Origin: Streptomyces olivochromogenes
GTDB lineage: Bacteria > Actinomycetota > Actinomycetes > Streptomycetales > Streptomycetaceae
Length of the DNA stretch: 64,000 nucleotides
Assembly (NCBI RefSeq): GCF_001514115.1
Contig: NZ_KQ948453.1
Coordinates: forward strand, 106,659-170,658
Reading direction: 5' to 3'
In this document: positions 41,627 to 51,071 of the stretch, in pieces
Layout: each line of letters opens with the position of its first letter
Position numbering within the stretch: the stretch's first letter is position 1
Notes under the pieces: model-generated
Databases searched by the model: none
Seen by the model: the letters and a program-made list of their open reading frames with translations, nothing else
What the model was told of the DNA's origin: nothing
Program-made: the position numbers and the translations under genes

Positions 41627-43282
41627 ATGGCCTACGACGCAGATGTGATCGTGATCGGAGCGGGCCTCGCGGGGCTCGCCGCGACCGCGGAGCTCGTCGA
41701 CGCGGGCCGCAAGGTGATTCTCCTCGACCAGGAACCGGAACAGTCGATCGGTGGCCAGGCCCACTGGTCCTTCGGTGGACTCTTCTTCGTGAACTCGCCC
41801 GAGCAGCGCCGGATGCGGATCAAGGACAGTCACGCGCTCGCCCTCCAGGACTGGATGGGCACGGCCGGCTTCGACCGGGCCGAGGACCACTGGCCGCGCC
41901 GCTGGGCCGAGGCGTACGTGGACTTCGCGGCCGGTGAGAAGCGGTCCTGGCTGCACCAGCAGGGGGTCCGCTTCTTCCCGGTGGTCGGCTGGGCGGAGCG
42001 CGGCGGCTACGACGCCAACGGCCACGGGAACTCCGTGCCGCGCTTCCACATCACGTGGGGGACCGGGCCGGGAGTGGTCGCGCCCTTCGAGCGGCGGGTA
42101 CGCGCCGGGGTCGCCCGGGGGCTCGTCCAGCTCAAGTTCCGCCACCGGGTGACCGGGCTGTCCCGCAGCGCGGGCACCGTCGACACGGTCACCGGGGAGA
42201 TCCTGGAGCCGTCCGGCATCGCGCGCGGGCAGGCCAGCAGCCGTACGGTCGCCGGGGCGTTCGAACTCAAGGCACAGGCGGTGATCGTCACCTCGGGCGG
42301 TATCGGCGGCAACCACGACCTGGTCCGCGCGAACTGGCCCGAGCGGCTCGGCACGCCGCCCGAGAAGATGGTCGCGGGCGTCCCCGCGCACGTCGACGGC
42401 AAGATGCTCGGGATAGCCGAGGAGACGGGCGCGCACCTCATCAACCGCGACCGCATGTGGCACTACACCGAGGGCATCCAGAACTGGAACCCCATCTGGG
42501 AGAACCACGGCATCCGCATCCTGCCGGGCCCGTCCTCCCTCTGGCTGGACGCCCGCGGGAACCGGCTCCCGGTGCCGCTCTTCCCGGGCTTCGACACCCT
42601 CGGCACGCTCGAACACATCATGAAGACCGGCTACGAGTACACCTGGTTCGTGCTCGACCAGAAGATCATCGGCAAGGAGTTCGCGCTCTCGGGCTCGGAA
42701 CAGAACCCGGACCTGACCGGCAAGTCGATCAGGGACGTGATCGGCCGGGCGCGCGCCGACGTACCGGGCCCCGTCAAGGCGTTCATGGACAACGGCGCGG
42801 ACTTCGTCGTCGAGAAGGATCTGGGCGCCCTGGTGCGCGGCATGAACGCCCTCACCAAGGAGCCGCTGATCGACGAGGCCGCGCTGCGCCGCGAGATCGT
42901 CGCGCGCGACCGGGAGATCGCGAACCCCTTCACCAAGGACCTCCAGGTGATGTCGATCCGCGGCGCCCGCAACTACCTCGGGGACAAGCTGATCCGTACG
43001 GCCGCCCCGCACCGCATCCTGGACCCCAAGGCGGGCCCGCTCATCGCCGTCCGTCTGCACATCCTCACCCGCAAGAGCCTGGGCGGGCTGGAGACCGACC
43101 TCTCCTCGCGGGTGCTGACGGAGGGCGGCGACCCGCTCTCCGGCGTGTACGCGGCAGGCGAGGCGGCCGGCTTCGGCGGTGGCGGAGTCCACGGCTACCG
43201 CTCCCTGGAGGGCACCTTCCTCGGGGGTTGCCTCTTCTCCGGCCGCACGGCGGGCCGAGCGGCCGCCAAGGCGGTGGGCTGA
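41627..43282 (+). CDS. FAD-binding dehydrogenase, KstD/fumarate-reductase-like
   Basis: 551 aa flavoprotein. The N-terminal dinucleotide motif VIVIGAGLAGLAATAELVDAG and the C-terminal block AGEAAGFGGGGVHGYRSLEG with LGGCLFSGRTAGR are characteristic of actinobacterial FAD-binding dehydrogenases related to 3-ketosteroid dehydrogenase. ATG 41627 follows GAGAGGACGGGCCC. No other steroid-degradation genes are nearby, so a steroid role is not supported. A likely terminator follows the stop. Confidence 0.87.
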   Translation: MAYDADVIVIGAGLAGLAATAELVDAGRKVILLDQEPEQSIGGQAHWSFGGLFFVNSPEQRRMRIKDSHALALQDWMGTAGFDRAEDHWPRRWAEAYVDFAAGEKRSWLHQQGVRFFPVVGWAERGGYDANGHGNSVPRFHITWGTGPGVVAPFERRVRAGVARGLVQLKFRHRVTGLSRSAGTVDTVTGEILEPSGIARGQASSRTVAGAFELKAQAVIVTSGGIGGNHDLVRANWPERLGTPPEKMVAGVPAHVDGKMLGIAEETGAHLINRDRMWHYTEGIQNWNPIWENHGIRILPGPSSLWLDARGNRLPVPLFPGFDTLGTLEHIMKTGYEYTWFVLDQKIIGKEFALSGSEQNPDLTGKSIRDVIGRARADVPGPVKAFMDNGADFVVEKDLGALVRGMNALTKEPLIDEAALRREIVARDREIANPFTKDLQVMSIRGARNYLGDKLIRTAAPHRILDPKAGPLIAVRLHILTRKSLGGLETDLSSRVLTEGGDPLSGVYAAGEAAGFGGGGVHGYRSLEGTFLGGCLFSGRTAGRAAAKAVG

Positions 43283-43293
43283 CCCCCGGAAGA

Positions 43294-43336
43294 GTCCCCC
43301 GCATTTCGCTCCGGTGGGCCCGGCTCCGCGGGGGAC
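43294..43336 (+). terminator. putative terminator after the flavoprotein gene
   Basis: GTCCCCCGC and GCGGGGGAC, 9-base perfect arms with a 25-base loop, 12 bases after the stop. The rest of the gap up to 43566 shows no further feature. Confidence 0.5.
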
Positions 43337-43566
43337 CGGTCCATGGTCGGGTTTCAGCCGTGACCCGGACTCCGGCGAGCCGGGGCCCGGGCGCGGCCCG
43401 GCCCCCGCGGGGAGTCGGGCTCACCCCCCGGAGAGAACCGTCCCACCAGCCCGTTCCCGTCCCGGAGAGCGTGCGAGCGAACATCAACTCTGCGCCATTC
43501 AAGGCAAGTTGAAACGTGTGGCGGACCGATCGGGCCTTGACTTGAACCCTCAGCCAAGGGTTTGCT

Positions 43567-44574
43567 GTGCGTGATCACCCCTTGACCAGCCGCGTCTGTG
43601 AGGAACCCCCCGCGGTGTCGCCACCCCCGCCACCCCCTCCTCCCCTCGGCCGCGGCCGCAAACGCGCGGTCCACGCCTTCGACGCCGCGCTCGACGACGC
43701 CGAACTCGTCGCCGCGCGCACCTCGTTGGCCCAGGGGCGATGGACCGCGGTCCGTGCACTGCTCGCCGCCACCGGCGACGACTGGGACCGCCGCGGACAC
43801 CGCGTCACCGTCCTCGCCCAGGAGCCCGCCGCCCTCGCCTGGGCCCGTGACTGGCAGCTCGCGGAACCCGAGTCCGCCGACGCCGCCGTGCTCCTCGCCT
43901 GCGCCACCGTCCAGCGCGCCCTGCACGGCAAGGACCGTCCGGAGCGGGCCCGCGAGGCCTGCGACGCCGCCGCCGCGCTCGCGCCCGCCGACCCGACCCC
44001 CTGGCTCGGCCTGCTGATACTGGAGCGGGCGCGCGGCAGCGAGGGCGACGTGGTCCGGCTCTTCGACGAGGTGCGTCACCGCTACCCCGAGCACCACCAC
44101 GCCCACCACCTGATGGTCGCCCGGCTCGCCGAGCGGCGCGCCGAGGCCGGCCAGGACCCCCTCCACGAGGTCTACGACTTCGCGAACTGGGCGGCCGAAC
44201 AGGCGCCCGCCGACTCTCCGCTCGCGATGCTGCCCGTCGTCGCGCACGCCGAGCGCTATCGCGTGCTGGCCGGCGCCGGCAGCGAGTCCACCGACCCCGC
44301 CGCCTCCGGGCACTGGGTCGGACGCCGGGCCCGCCAGGTGATGAAGGCCGCCTTCGACTGGTGGCTGGAGTGGGAGGGCGAGGACCACCCCCGCCGCCAC
44401 CTCGACCTCAACTTCCTCGCCCACGCCAAGTTCTGCGAGGGCCGGGGCGCCGAGGCCGCCGCCCTGTTCCACCGCATCGGCCCGCACGCCACCCCCGAGC
44501 CGTGGTCCTACCCGGACCGCGACCCGTACCAAGCCTTCCGTGCCGCCCGCGACAGCGCCCTCGGCACGGTGTGA
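43567..44574 (+). CDS. helical repeat (TPR-like) protein of unknown function
   Basis: 335 aa, probable GTG start. A run of eight Pro (residues about 19-26) and a basic GRGRKR patch precede an Ala/Leu/Arg-rich helical body with paired-helix spacing like tetratricopeptide repeats (LACATVQRALHGKDRPERAR, ALAPADPTPWLGLLILERAR). Two His stretches occur (HHHAHH near residue 180). No catalytic motif is recognised. It lies 44 bases before an APC-type permease gene and may be co-expressed with it. Confidence 0.65.
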   Translation: MRDHPLTSRVCEEPPAVSPPPPPPPPLGRGRKRAVHAFDAALDDAELVAARTSLAQGRWTAVRALLAATGDDWDRRGHRVTVLAQEPAALAWARDWQLAEPESADAAVLLACATVQRALHGKDRPERAREACDAAAALAPADPTPWLGLLILERARGSEGDVVRLFDEVRHRYPEHHHAHHLMVARLAERRAEAGQDPLHEVYDFANWAAEQAPADSPLAMLPVVAHAERYRVLAGAGSESTDPAASGHWVGRRARQVMKAAFDWWLEWEGEDHPRRHLDLNFLAHAKFCEGRGAEAAALFHRIGPHATPEPWSYPDRDPYQAFRAARDSALGTV

Positions 44575-44618
44575 CCCCACCCACAAGAAGTCGAGAAACC
44601 CGAAAGGACGGCCCCGCG

Positions 44619-46184
44619 ATGACGACGGGCAGTTCGAGCACATCGAGCAGTTCGAACACGGGTAGACCCGCCACGGCCGGTGGCGCCATCAGCACCTTCA
44701 AGGGCCAGGACCGCGCCCTGCACGCGGGCCGGCTCGGCACGGGAGGTCTGCTGCTCTCCGTCCTCGCGGCGACCGCCCCCCTCATGGTGGTCGCGGGTGT
44801 CATGCCCACCACATTCGCGGTGATGGGCATCGTCGGACAGCCGCTGCTCTTCGTCATCCTCGGCGTGGTGCTGGTGCTCTTCAGCGTCGGGTACGCCGAG
44901 ATGAGCCGCCACGTCCACAACGCGGGCGCCTTCTACGCCTACGTCGCCCGCGGTCTCGGCGGCACCGCGGGCGCCGGCGCCGCCGCGGTCGCGCTCGTCG
45001 CCTACAGCGCCCTGCAGTTCGGCATCTACGGCATCTTCGGCTTCGAGGTCTCCGGGCTGTTCGCCACCTACGCCGACGTCGAAGTCGCCTGGTGGATACC
45101 GGCGCTGATCGCCGTCCTCGCCGTCGGCGCGCTCTCCTGGCTGAAGATCGACGTCAACGCGCGTGTACTCGGCGTCCTTCTGGTCGTCGAGGTGGCGCTC
45201 GTCGTCATCTTCGACATCGCCGCCGTCGCCGACCCCGCCAAGGAGGGCCTCTCCCTGCACGCCTTCAACCCCGACACGCTCACCGGGGCGGGCGTCGGCA
45301 CCGCGCTGTGCTTCTGCATCGCCGCCTTCACCGGCTTCGAACAGGCACCGGTGTACGCCGAGGAGACCAGCCGCCCGCACATCCTCGTGCCGCGCGTGAT
45401 GTTCCTGGCGATCGGCTTCGTCGCCGTCTTCTTCGCGCTCAGCTCCTGGGCGCTGACCGTCGCCGCGGGCCCCTCGGGAATCGTCGGGGCGGCGCAGAAG
45501 CAGAGCGCCGGACTGCTGTTCTTCCTCACCGAGTCACGTCTCGGGGGCACCTTCACCGACGTCCTGCACGTCCTCTTCGTGACCGGCATGTTCGCGGCGC
45601 TGCTCAGCTTCCACAACGTCGTCGCGCGGTACGCCTTCGCCATGGGCCGGGAAGGACTGCTGCCCTCCGCCTTCGGCAGGACCACCGGCACCAGCGGCGC
45701 GCCCGGCACCGGCTCGCTGCTGCAGACCGGCGTCTCCGCGATCGTGCTGATCGCGTTCGCCGTGACCGACGACAAGCCCACCGGCGACCCGACCGCGCCC
45801 GTCCTGCACCTGTTCACCTGGGCCGGCAACGTCGGCGCGCTCGGCGTCATCCTGCTGATGGCGGCGGCCTCGCTCTCCGTGATCGTCTTCTTCGCCCGCC
45901 GCGGAGCCGCCCGTGCCCAGGCCTGGCGCCTGGCCACCTCGGCGATCGCGGCCGTCGCCCTCCTCGTGATCGCGGGCTACACGGTCAAGGACTTCGACGT
46001 CCTGGTCGGCGCCGGTCCCGACTCCGCGCTCAGCTGGCTGCTGCCCGCCCTGATCGCGGCCGCCCTGGTCGTCGGCCTGGTGCAGGGCCTGGTGCTGCGC
46101 TCCCGCAAACCCGAGGCGCACGCCCGTATCGGCCTGGGCAACGAGGCGTTCCAGCTGGACAAGGCGGCGGAGTCCACCTCTTGA
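44619..46184 (+). CDS. APC-family amino-acid/amine permease
   Basis: 521 aa membrane transporter with 12 hydrophobic segments after a Ser/Thr-rich cytoplasmic N-terminus (residues 1-25). APC signatures include SRHVHNAGAFYAYVARGLGG and AAFTGFEQAPVYAEETSRP, the second matching the conserved loop of the amino-acid-polyamine family. GAAAGGACGGCCCCGCG precedes the ATG at 44619. Probable importer of an amino acid or amine; exact substrate unknown. Confidence 0.9.
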   Translation: MTTGSSSTSSSSNTGRPATAGGAISTFKGQDRALHAGRLGTGGLLLSVLAATAPLMVVAGVMPTTFAVMGIVGQPLLFVILGVVLVLFSVGYAEMSRHVHNAGAFYAYVARGLGGTAGAGAAAVALVAYSALQFGIYGIFGFEVSGLFATYADVEVAWWIPALIAVLAVGALSWLKIDVNARVLGVLLVVEVALVVIFDIAAVADPAKEGLSLHAFNPDTLTGAGVGTALCFCIAAFTGFEQAPVYAEETSRPHILVPRVMFLAIGFVAVFFALSSWALTVAAGPSGIVGAAQKQSAGLLFFLTESRLGGTFTDVLHVLFVTGMFAALLSFHNVVARYAFAMGREGLLPSAFGRTTGTSGAPGTGSLLQTGVSAIVLIAFAVTDDKPTGDPTAPVLHLFTWAGNVGALGVILLMAAASLSVIVFFARRGAARAQAWRLATSAIAAVALLVIAGYTVKDFDVLVGAGPDSALSWLLPALIAAALVVGLVQGLVLRSRKPEAHARIGLGNEAFQLDKAAESTS

Positions 46185-46315
46185 TCCGGAGCTCCTGATC
46201 CGGAGCCCCGATCCGGGACTCCTGTTCTGAGAAGCGTGTGAGAAGTGGTTACGGAAATCTGACGAGCACCCGCTGCCGCTGGCCTCAAGGGGGTCGCGGG
46301 TGCTCGTATGGGTGT

Positions 46316-47077
46316 GTGAACCCTGAACAGTCCCCACGGCGGGGAGCGGACCGGCCCCGGGAACGCCCACCGGAGGACCCGGAAGCCTCCGGCGCGCCCA
46401 TCGGCCGCCGGCTCCTGCTCGGCACGCTCGGACTCGGCGCCTTCGGCGTGCTGGCCGCGCCCACCCTGCAGCGCGGCCTGGAGTCCCTCTTCGCCGACGA
46501 CCCCACGGGCCTGACCGGCCTGCTCCCCAACGGCGGCGGTTTCCGCTACTACTCGGTGACCTCCTCCGTCCCGCACAAGGACGCGTCGAACTACCGCCTC
46601 ACCATCGACGGACTGGTCGACCACCCCCGCAGCTACACCCTGGCCGACCTCAAGGCCCTGCCGCAGACCCGGATCGTGCACGACGTGCAGTGCGTCACGG
46701 GCTGGCGGGTGCCCGGCACCCCCTTCCAAGGCGTACGGCTGTCCCATCTCCTGGACGCCGCCGGGGTCCAGACCAAGGGCCGCGCGATCCGCTTCACCTG
46801 CTTCGACGGGGCGTACACCGAGAGCCTCACGCTCCAGCAGGCCCGGCGCCCCGACATCCTGGTGGCCCACCGCATGCAGGACAAGCCCCTCGGCCACAAC
46901 CACGGCGGCCCGGTCCGCCTCTACGTCGCCCCCATGTACTTCTACAAGTCCGCCAAGTGGCTCTCCGGCATCACCGTCACCGAGGACGTCCGTCCCGGGT
47001 ACTGGGAGGACCGTGGCTACGACGTGGACGCATGGGTCGGCCGCTCGAACGGACGCGACGATGCACCCACGAGTTGA
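46316..47077 (+). CDS. YedY/MsrP-like molybdopterin oxidoreductase
   Basis: About 253 aa from GTG 46316. The sulfite-oxidase fold is clear: YRLTIDGLVDHPRSYTLADL, the Mo-ligand Cys126 in DVQCVTGW, and the YVAPMYFYKSAKWLSGI block. GRRLLLGTLGLGAFGVLAA before it is a twin-arginine-like signal, so the mature protein should be outside the membrane. Its end overlaps the start of a cytochrome b gene. By analogy with MsrPQ it may reduce methionine sulfoxide or another S-/N-oxide. The start lacks a strong ribosome site; the in-frame extension back to 46238 looks non-coding. Confidence 0.88.
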   Translation: MNPEQSPRRGADRPRERPPEDPEASGAPIGRRLLLGTLGLGAFGVLAAPTLQRGLESLFADDPTGLTGLLPNGGGFRYYSVTSSVPHKDASNYRLTIDGLVDHPRSYTLADLKALPQTRIVHDVQCVTGWRVPGTPFQGVRLSHLLDAAGVQTKGRAIRFTCFDGAYTESLTLQQARRPDILVAHRMQDKPLGHNHGGPVRLYVAPMYFYKSAKWLSGITVTEDVRPGYWEDRGYDVDAWVGRSNGRDDAPTS

Positions 47078-47696
47078 CGACACCCCGACCCTCGCCGCGC
47101 CCGCGCCGCGCGTGAGGCGCTTCAGCCGCGCCGAGCGCTGGGTGCACCGCGTGACCGCCCTGCTGATGGGGATCTGCGTGGCGACGGCGGCGTGCCTGTA
47201 CCTCCCGATGTTCGCCGAGCTCGTCGGCCGCCGTGAGCTGGTGGTCAGGGTCCACGAGTGGGCGGGCCTGATGCTCCCGGTACCGGTCCTGGCGGGCCTG
47301 GTCTCCCGTGCCTTCCGCGCGGACCTGGGCCGCCTCAACCGCTGGGGCCCGCACGACCGTACGTGGCTGCGCGCGGCGCTACGACGGGACCGGCGCCCCT
47401 CGTCCCGGCCCGCGGCCAAGTTCAACGCGGGCCAGAAGACCTATGCTGCCTGGATCGCCGGCGCGACCCTGGTCATGCTCGCCACGGGGCTGCTGATGTG
47501 GTTCACCCACCTCGCCCCCCTGATGTGGCGCACCTCGGCGACCTTCGTCCACGACTGGCTGGCGCTCACGATCGGCGTCGTCCTCGCGGGCCACATCGGC
47601 ATGGCCCTCGGCGACCCGGAGGCCCGCCGCGGCCTGCGCACGGGCTCGGTGAGCCGGGAGTGGGCGAAGCGCGAGCATCCCCTCTGGCGGCCCTAG
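47061..47696 (+). CDS. cytochrome b561/formate-dehydrogenase-gamma-like haem protein
   Basis: 211 aa with four hydrophobic helices. His residues suited to haem ligation occur in RWVHRVTALLMG, RVHEWAGLMLPV and FVHDWLALTIGVVLAGHIGM. The pattern matches the Ni-hydrogenase/formate-dehydrogenase cytochrome b fold. ATG 47061 lies inside the 3' end of the molybdoenzyme gene, so the two are coupled. It should pass quinol electrons to the exported molybdoenzyme. Confidence 0.88.
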   Translation: MHPRVDDTPTLAAPAPRVRRFSRAERWVHRVTALLMGICVATAACLYLPMFAELVGRRELVVRVHEWAGLMLPVPVLAGLVSRAFRADLGRLNRWGPHDRTWLRAALRRDRRPSSRPAAKFNAGQKTYAAWIAGATLVMLATGLLMWFTHLAPLMWRTSATFVHDWLALTIGVVLAGHIGMALGDPEARRGLRTGSVSREWAKREHPLWRP

Positions 47697-47706
47697 ACCC
47701 TGTCGG

Positions 47707-47741
47707 GTGTGCCGGGGGGACTGCTGCGGCCCCCGGCACAC
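47707..47741. terminator. strong terminator between convergent genes
   Basis: GTGTGCCGGGGG and its exact reverse complement CCCCCGGCACAC, 12-base arms with an 11-base loop, between the cytochrome gene and the convergent idonate dehydrogenase gene. Confidence 0.85.
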
Positions 47742-47744
47742 CGC

Positions 47745-48779
47745 CTAATCCTGCTGGACCTCGAAGTCCAGCAGGACCTTGCACGAGCGGCTGCGGTCCG
47801 CGGCCAGGGTGAACGCCGACTCCGCCGCACCGAGCGGGACCACCGCGCTGACCAGGGAGTCGAAGCGCGGCTCGGCCGCGAGCAGGACCAGCGCTTCGTC
47901 GAACTCCTCGTCGAAGCGGAACGCGCCCCGCAGCTCGATCTCCCGGCTCACCACCAGGTTCCCCGCGAACGGGCTCTGTCCCGGCGGCAGCATGCCGAGC
48001 TGGACCACGACCGCGCCGCGCCGCACCAGGCGCAGGCAGGTGTCGAGGCCCGCGGCCACCCCGGACGCCTCGACGGCCACGTCGACCTCCGTCGGCCACC
48101 CGGGATCGGCGGGATCGTCGGCCCGTACCACCGCGTCCGCGCCCGCCGCGACGGCGTACGACAACGCCTGCGGCAGCAGGTCCGTCACGGTCACCCGGGC
48201 CGCGCCCGCGGCCTTCGCGGCGGCCACCACGAGACAGCCGATGGGCCCGGCCCCCGTCACCAGGACATGCCGGTCCTGCACCGCACCGGCCCGTCGGACG
48301 GCGTGCAGCGCCACCGACAGCGGCTCGGCGAGCGCCGCCCGCCGCAGCGGGAGCCCCGCGGGCAGCTCCCTCAACTGCCGGGCGGGCACCACCACCTGGG
48401 CGGCGAAGGCGCCCTGCACATGCGGGGTGCGCGCCGCGCTGCCCAGGTAGCGGGTGTCCCGGCAGACGTTCGCCCGCCCGTCGGCGCACTCCGGGCACAC
48501 CCCGCACGGGGTCGCCGGGTGCACCGCCACGGCCGTACCCGGCGCGGGCCCGGTGGCCCCGTCGCCGTACGACAGCACCGTCCCCACGACCTCGTGGCCC
48601 AGCACCATCGGCTCGCGCAGCCGGAAGTCCCCGACGCCGCCGTGCCGCCAGTAGTGGAGGTCCGACCCGCACACCCCGCCGTACCGGACGGCGACGAGCG
48701 ACTCGCCGGGCCCGGCGGAGGGGACCGGCAGTTCGTCGACCCGCAGGTCATCCTGCCCGTGAATCACACAGCCGAGCAT
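47745..48779 (-). CDS. idnD: L-idonate 5-dehydrogenase-like zinc alcohol dehydrogenase
   Basis: 344 aa medium-chain dehydrogenase. Catalytic zinc ligands lie in GGVCGSDLHYW and GHEVVG; four structural Cys are in PCGVCPECADGRANVCRD; the cofactor loop is VTGAGPIGCL. It begins MLGCVIHGQDDLRVDE, close to IdnD. It lies in a run with an SDR, a gluconate permease and gluconokinase, which supports oxidation of L-idonate to 5-ketogluconate. Sorbitol or threonine dehydrogenase are alternative family members. Confidence 0.85.
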   Translation of the reverse strand: MLGCVIHGQDDLRVDELPVPSAGPGESLVAVRYGGVCGSDLHYWRHGGVGDFRLREPMVLGHEVVGTVLSYGDGATGPAPGTAVAVHPATPCGVCPECADGRANVCRDTRYLGSAARTPHVQGAFAAQVVVPARQLRELPAGLPLRRAALAEPLSVALHAVRRAGAVQDRHVLVTGAGPIGCLVVAAAKAAGAARVTVTDLLPQALSYAVAAGADAVVRADDPADPGWPTEVDVAVEASGVAAGLDTCLRLVRRGAVVVQLGMLPPGQSPFAGNLVVSREIELRGAFRFDEEFDEALVLLAAEPRFDSLVSAVVPLGAAESAFTLAADRSRSCKVLLDFEVQQD

Positions 48780-48818
48780 CGTCAGGCCCCTTTCACCGTG
48801 TTCATCGCGCGGTCCGCT

Positions 48819-49577
48819 TCACAGCACACTCGTCATGCCGCCGTCGACGTACAGCACCTGCCCGCTCACGAAGTCCGCCGCGGGCGAGGCGAGGAAGAGC
48901 ACCCCGCCGACCAGGTCCTCCGTACGGCCCCACCGGCCGGCCGGGGTGCGCCGCCGCACCCAGGCGCTGAACTCCTCGTCCTCGACGAGGGGCCGGGTGA
49001 GCTCCGTCTCGATGTAACCGGGGCCGAGTCCGTTCACCTGCACCCCGTACTGCCCCCAGTCCGCGCACATGCCCTTGGTGAGCATCTTCAGCGCGCCCTT
49101 GGTGGCCGCGTACGGGGCGATTCCCGGACGGACGACCTCGCTCTGCAACGAGCAGATGTTGACGATCTTTCCGTGGCCGCGTTCCGTCATCCGCCGCGCC
49201 GCTTCGCGGCCGACCAGGAACGCGCTGGTCAGGTTGGTGTTCAGGATCCGGTGCCAGTCGGTGTCCGTGAACTCCAGGAGCGGCGCCCGCAGTTGCATGC
49301 CCGCGTTGTTGACGAGGATGTCGAGCGGGCCCACCCGGTCCTCGACGTCGGCTATTCCGGCGGCCACCGAGGGGCCGTCCGTGACGTCGAAGACCGCGGT
49401 GTGGACGTCGCCGGGCAGCTCCGACGCGGCCTTGGTGAGCCGGTCGGCGTCCCGTCCGTTGAGGACGACCGTGCAGCCCGCCTCCAGGAGCCCGCGGGCC
49501 AGCGCGAACCCGATGCCCCGGCTGGATCCCGTGACCAGGGCCCTGCGACCGCTGATGTCGAACAGAGGGTGGCTCAT
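48819..49577 (-). CDS. idnO: gluconate 5-dehydrogenase-like SDR (5-ketogluconate reductase)
   Basis: 252 aa classical SDR with TGSSRGIG, NNAGMQLRAPL and the catalytic YAATKGA block. ATG 49577 has GGGAG before it; the longer N-terminus MRMRDGSTG is unlikely. It closely resembles IdnO/Gno in opening (MSHPLFDISGRRALVTGSS) and would convert 5-ketogluconate to gluconate, which the neighbouring permease and kinase handle. Co-transcribed with the surrounding cluster. Confidence 0.87.
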   Translation of the reverse strand: MSHPLFDISGRRALVTGSSRGIGFALARGLLEAGCTVVLNGRDADRLTKAASELPGDVHTAVFDVTDGPSVAAGIADVEDRVGPLDILVNNAGMQLRAPLLEFTDTDWHRILNTNLTSAFLVGREAARRMTERGHGKIVNICSLQSEVVRPGIAPYAATKGALKMLTKGMCADWGQYGVQVNGLGPGYIETELTRPLVEDEEFSAWVRRRTPAGRWGRTEDLVGGVLFLASPAADFVSGQVLYVDGGMTSVL

Positions 49578-49623
49578 CCCCGTACTCCCGTCTCTCATCC
49601 TCATACCCCTGGACGACCGGCGA

Positions 49624-51021
49624 CTAGATGACCAGCGACAGCAGCAGGACCAGCCCGCCCGCCACCACCGAGATGATCGTCTCCATGACGGACCAGGTCT
49701 TGACGGTCTGGCCGACGCTGAGGCCGAAGTACTCCTTGACCAGCCAGAAGCCGGCGTCGTTGACGTGGCTGAAGAAGAGCGAGCCGGCGCCGATCGCGAG
49801 GACCAGGAGCGAGGTGTGGGCGGTGGACATGTCGGCCGCGAGGGGCGCGACCAGGCCGGCGGCCGAGATGGTGGCGACGGTCGCGGAGCCGGTCGCGAGG
49901 CGGATGGCCACCGCGATCAGCCAGGCGAGCAGCAGCGCGGGGATCGACCAGTCCTTGGAGATGTCCAGGATCATCTGGCCCACGCCGGAGTCGATCAGGG
50001 TCTGCTTGAAGCCGCCGCCCGCGCCCACGATCAGCAGGATGCCGGCGATGGGGGCGAGGGACTTCTCGACGGTGGTGGAGATGCGGTCCTTGGTGAAGCC
50101 GGCCGCGCGGCCCAGCGTAAACATGCCCACGATCACGGCCGCGAGCAGGGCGATCAGCGGGGAGCCGACGACGTCGAAGACGCGCTGCACCATGTGGGTG
50201 GGGTCGTCCACGATGATGTCGACCAGCGCCTTGGAGAGCATGAGGACGACCGGGAGCAGCATGGTGGCGAGGGTGGCGCCGAAGCCGGGCCGCTTGTCCA
50301 GTTCCTCGGAGGCGCGGGTGGGGATCATGCGGTCGGGGGCCGGGACGTCGACCCAGCGGGCCGCGACCTTCGAGAAGAGCGGGCCCGCGATGATCACCGT
50401 CGGGATGGCGACCAGGACGCCGAGGGCGAGCGTGATGCCGAGGTTGGCCTTGACCGCGTCGATGGCGACGAGCGGGCCGGGGTGCGGCGGGATCAGGCCG
50501 TGCATCACGGACAGACCGGCCAGCGCCGGGATGCCGATGCGCATCAGGGAGTAGTTGCCGCGCTTGGCGACCATCAGTACGACCGGGATCAGCAGCACGA
50601 TGCCGACCTCGAAGAACAGCGGCAGACCGATCACCGAGGCGATCAGCACCATCGCCCAGGGCATGGCGCGCCCGCCGGCCTTGGCGAGGATGGTGTCGAC
50701 GATCTGGTCGGCGCCGCCGGAGTCGGCGAGGAGTTTGCCGAGGATCGCGCCGAGCGCGATCAGGACGCCCACACCGGCGACGGTGGCGCCGAGGCCGGTG
50801 GTGAAGCTGACGATGGTCTTGTCGAGCGGGGCCCCGGCGAAGGCGCCGAGGGCGAGCGAGCCGATGGTCAGGGCCAGGAATGCGTGCAGCTTGAACTGGG
50901 TGATGAGCAGGACGATGACGGCGATGCCCGCCAGCACGGCGATGCCCAGCTGAGCATGGCCCGCCGAGGTGATCGGCTCGACGGTGTCCGCTGCCAGCAT
51001 CTCGACGCTGAGTCTGGTCAC
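49624..51021 (-). CDS. gntP: gluconate:H+ symporter, GntP family
   Basis: 465 aa carrier with about 12-14 hydrophobic segments. GntP-type blocks are GVLIALGAILGKLLADSGGA, LMVAKRGNYSLMRIGIPALA and MHGLIPPHPGPLVAI, the last a hallmark of the family. It imports gluconate or a related sugar acid. Located between the SDR and gluconokinase genes; 50 bases separate it from gntK. Confidence 0.94.
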   Translation of the reverse strand: MTRLSVEMLAADTVEPITSAGHAQLGIAVLAGIAVIVLLITQFKLHAFLALTIGSLALGAFAGAPLDKTIVSFTTGLGATVAGVGVLIALGAILGKLLADSGGADQIVDTILAKAGGRAMPWAMVLIASVIGLPLFFEVGIVLLIPVVLMVAKRGNYSLMRIGIPALAGLSVMHGLIPPHPGPLVAIDAVKANLGITLALGVLVAIPTVIIAGPLFSKVAARWVDVPAPDRMIPTRASEELDKRPGFGATLATMLLPVVLMLSKALVDIIVDDPTHMVQRVFDVVGSPLIALLAAVIVGMFTLGRAAGFTKDRISTTVEKSLAPIAGILLIVGAGGGFKQTLIDSGVGQMILDISKDWSIPALLLAWLIAVAIRLATGSATVATISAAGLVAPLAADMSTAHTSLLVLAIGAGSLFFSHVNDAGFWLVKEYFGLSVGQTVKTWSVMETIISVVAGGLVLLLSLVI

Positions 51022-51071
51022 GGTGGTCCCTTGCTTGAGAAACGTACGTGGGGAAGGTGTCGGGGAAGGTG

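Noticed and set aside
41627-43282. 3-ketosteroid dehydrogenase and a steroid pathway
   Set aside because: Only the general FAD-dehydrogenase fold is visible and no other steroid-degradation genes occur in the window.
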